6,521 nucleotides of DNA from an uncultured Alphaproteobacteria bacterium (GTDB taxonomy: Bacteria; Pseudomonadota; Alphaproteobacteria; Rhizobiales; Hyphomicrobiaceae). The DNA lies in NCBI GenBank assembly GCA_937950105.1, contig CALFEM010000476.1, positions 1 through 6,521 on the forward strand. Reading direction: 5' to 3'. Positions 5,539-6,521 of this stretch are shown here, piece after piece (positions within the stretch are counted from its first letter, which is position 1; every line of letters starts with the position of its first letter). The notes below the pieces were generated by a model. The model did no database searches and was not told the origin of the DNA. It was given only the letters and a program-made list of their open reading frames with translations. Made by a program: the position numbers and the translations under genes.

Positions 5539-5946
5539 TCACGCGTCGCCGAGGAAACGGCGAACCGTTTCCAGGAACGTGACGACCGAGATCGGTTTGG
5601 AGATGTAGGCCTCGCAGCCGCCCGAGCGGATGCGCTCCTCGTCTCCCTTCATCGCGAACGCCGTCACCGCGATCACCGGAATGGTCCGCAGGTCGTCGTC
5701 GTCCTTGAGCCAGCGTGTCACGTCGAGGCCGGAAACTTCGGGCAGCTGGATATCCATCAGGATGAGATCGGGATGGTGGGCGCGCGCGAGATCGAGCACC
5801 TCGAGACCGTTGCGGGTCTGCACCGTCCGATAGCCGTTGACGTCGAGAAGGTCGTGGAAGAGCTTCATGTTGAGCTCGTTATCCTCGACGATCAGGACGG
5901 TCTTGCCGGTGCGCCGCCCGGTCCGGAGCCTGGTCTCGGCAGTCAT
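5539..5946 (-). CDS. divK: DivK, single-domain cell-cycle response regulator
   Basis: DivK is a stand-alone receiver with no output domain. In Caulobacter and relatives it is phosphorylated by DivJ, dephosphorylated by PleC, and acts with DivL on the CckA-ChpT-CtrA pathway that times division and polarity. From ATG 5946 it is 135 residues. [19 protein letters not shown] (16-34) is the DivK signature. The acidic pocket is E21/D22, the phospho-acceptor is D65, and T95 and K117 complete the receiver set. [17 protein letters not shown] (90-106) and the GDA end are typical of DivK. Known DivK proteins start almost at the KTV segment; here about 12 extra basic residues precede it and no start codon exists at the usual point. 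ATG 5946 has AAGAG upstream; ATG 5967 would add seven more residues without a Shine-Dalgarno sequence. The frame stays open far upstream across the DUF3572 gene, but that part is not real. It is divergent from DUF3572 and leads into pleD. Confidence 0.95.
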   Translation of the reverse strand: MTAETRLRTGRRTGKTVLIVEDNELNMKLFHDLLDVNGYRTVQTRNGLEVLDLARAHHPDLILMDIQLPEVSGLDVTRWLKDDDDLRTIPVIAVTAFAMKGDEERIRSGGCEAYISKPISVVTFLETVRRFLGDA

Positions 5947-6110
5947 GCTGGTCTCTTGATAGGTCATCGATCTGACAAGCCTGCCCGTATGCTCCTGCCG
6001 TTTTGTGCACCGATTCTTCAGCAGAAACCTCGGGACACTTTGCAGCGAGAGCCGTAACCAACAGTTTAAGCTCGCGTCGATTCCCGCATAAATCCTCCGA
6101 AAGCCCCGCC
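5947..6110. promoter_or_regulatory. Divergent divK / DUF3572 upstream region
   Basis: This 164-nt spacer must hold the promoters for divK-pleD (leftward) and the DUF3572 gene (rightward). I found no convincing -35/-10 pair for either. TAAC-N7-TTAA (6055-6069) loosely resembles the CtrA box TTAA-N7-TTAA, with two mismatches in one half. It lies about 110 nt before divK and 40 nt before DUF3572. No strong hairpin is seen. Confidence 0.4.
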
Positions 6111-6416
6111 ATGAGACAGAAACCCGTTGCAAACCAAGATGCCGCCGAGGCGGTGGCGCTGCAGGCGCTCGGCTTCCTCGCCGGCGACGGCGACCGGCTG
6201 TCGCGGTTTCTGGCTTTGACCGGCACCGGCCCGACCGAGCTGCGGGCGCGGGCCGGCGATCCGGTATTCCTCGCCGGCGTGCTGGAACACCTGCTCGGCG
6301 ACGAAACCCTGCTGCTGGTGTTCGCGACCGAGGCGGCCATCCCGCCGGCCACCGTCGCCGCCGCCCACGACGTGCTGACGGCGGGCGAAGACCGGCGCGT
6401 CTACCGTTCGATCTGA
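6111..6416 (+). CDS. DUF3572 family protein
   Basis: This 101-residue protein has no known function. It is recognised as DUF3572 from the pattern [14 protein letters not shown] (13-26), [14 protein letters not shown] (32-45) and [13 protein letters not shown] (53-65), and from its place beside divK. It is probably all helical, soluble and cytosolic, with no signal peptide, membrane segment or cysteine. The start is ATG 6111: the residues after it match the family, and upstream in-frame codons offer only a TTG. Its Shine-Dalgarno sequence is weak (GAAAG about 8 nt before). It is transcribed away from divK, so any link to cell-cycle control rests only on gene order. A DNA polymerase IV (dinB) gene often follows in related genomes, as far as I recall. 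Confidence 0.85.
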   Translation: MRQKPVANQDAAEAVALQALGFLAGDGDRLSRFLALTGTGPTELRARAGDPVFLAGVLEHLLGDETLLLVFATEAAIPPATVAAAHDVLTAGEDRRVYRSI

Positions 6417-6499
6417 GCCACCGCGTCTCCAGCGGGCACCCGCATCGGGCCGCCCCATCACCTCGCGCGCCAACGCCATCCCATTGCGAGGCCCCGACG

Positions 6500-6521
6500 A
6501 TGCAGCCTTCCATTGCCCGTG
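6500..6521 (+). CDS. Possible start of the next gene, first seven codons only
   Basis: ATG 6500 is preceded by GAGG (6487-6490) with a 9-nt spacer, and the frame is open to the window edge. Seven codons (MQPSIAR) are too few to identify a product. By neighbourhood it could be dinB, but nothing in the sequence shows this, and the ATG may not be a start at all. Confidence 0.2.

Noticed and set aside
4085..5608. A 507-codon open frame on the + strand covering pleD
   Set aside because: It is the antisense shadow of pleD. Its translation is repetitive in H, R, Q and V as expected of a high-GC complement, while the - strand encodes unmistakable REC and GGDEF motifs.
6432..6443. GCGGG/CCCGC inverted repeat after DUF3572 as a terminator
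   Set aside because: The loop is too small for the full stem to form, and no T-run follows.
5947..6513. Upstream continuation of the divK frame, giving a protein of 324 residues
   Set aside because: The added part runs antisense to the DUF3572 gene and is low-complexity R/A/G-rich. Only residues from about ATG 5946 onward are DivK-like.

Overview
The window is high-GC chromosomal DNA from an alphaproteobacterium, most likely a member of the Rhizobiales/Hyphomicrobiales. Three things point there: a DivK/PleD cell-cycle pair, a DUF3572 gene beside divK, and the order rnr - DUF983 - NUDIX - rpmG - pleD - divK - DUF3572, which I recall as a recurring arrangement in that order. I could not run a search to confirm the taxon.

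Layout. (1) Bases 1-1686, + strand: the C-terminal three quarters of ribonuclease R, cut by the left edge. It is followed by a well-formed intrinsic terminator (1707-1739). (2) 1782-2987, + strand: a tightly packed pair, a DUF983 zinc-ribbon/two-helix membrane protein and a NUDIX hydrolase with an interrupted Nudix box, 3 nt apart. (3) 2995-3420, + strand: a self-contained rpmG (ribosomal protein L33) unit with a strong sigma70-type promoter, a leader of about 100 nt, a Shine-Dalgarno sequence and a downstream hairpin. (4) 3421-4093: a gene-poor stretch, lower in GC than its flanks, between convergent rpmG and pleD. Its left part (about 3463-3832) holds an unusual run of nested, strongly paired inverted repeats that no protein gene explains. 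(5) 4094-5946, - strand: the two-component pair divK then pleD, read right to left with a 77-nt gap. (6) 6111-6416, + strand: a DUF3572 protein, divergent from divK. The last about 100 bases hold at most the first codons of another gene.

How the genes fit together. RNase R (decay of structured RNA) and L33 (large ribosomal subunit) are housekeeping RNA/translation genes. DivK is the single-domain response regulator that, in Caulobacter and relatives, tunes the kinases controlling the master regulator CtrA. PleD is the diguanylate cyclase activated in the same phospho-signalling circuit, with its receiver aspartate, active site and inhibitory c-di-GMP site all visible here. The NUDIX, DUF983 and DUF3572 proteins have no assigned role from sequence alone.

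The most interesting part is the structured 3463-3832 block. It is a candidate undescribed structured RNA or a convergent-terminator complex, and I could not match it to any RNA family I know. Pairing details conflict about which strand is transcribed. Everything else looks like ordinary core genome with a few local oddities: the DivK N-terminal extension, the split Nudix box, a possibly leaderless DUF983 start, and a thrice-repeated heptamer in the rpmG leader.
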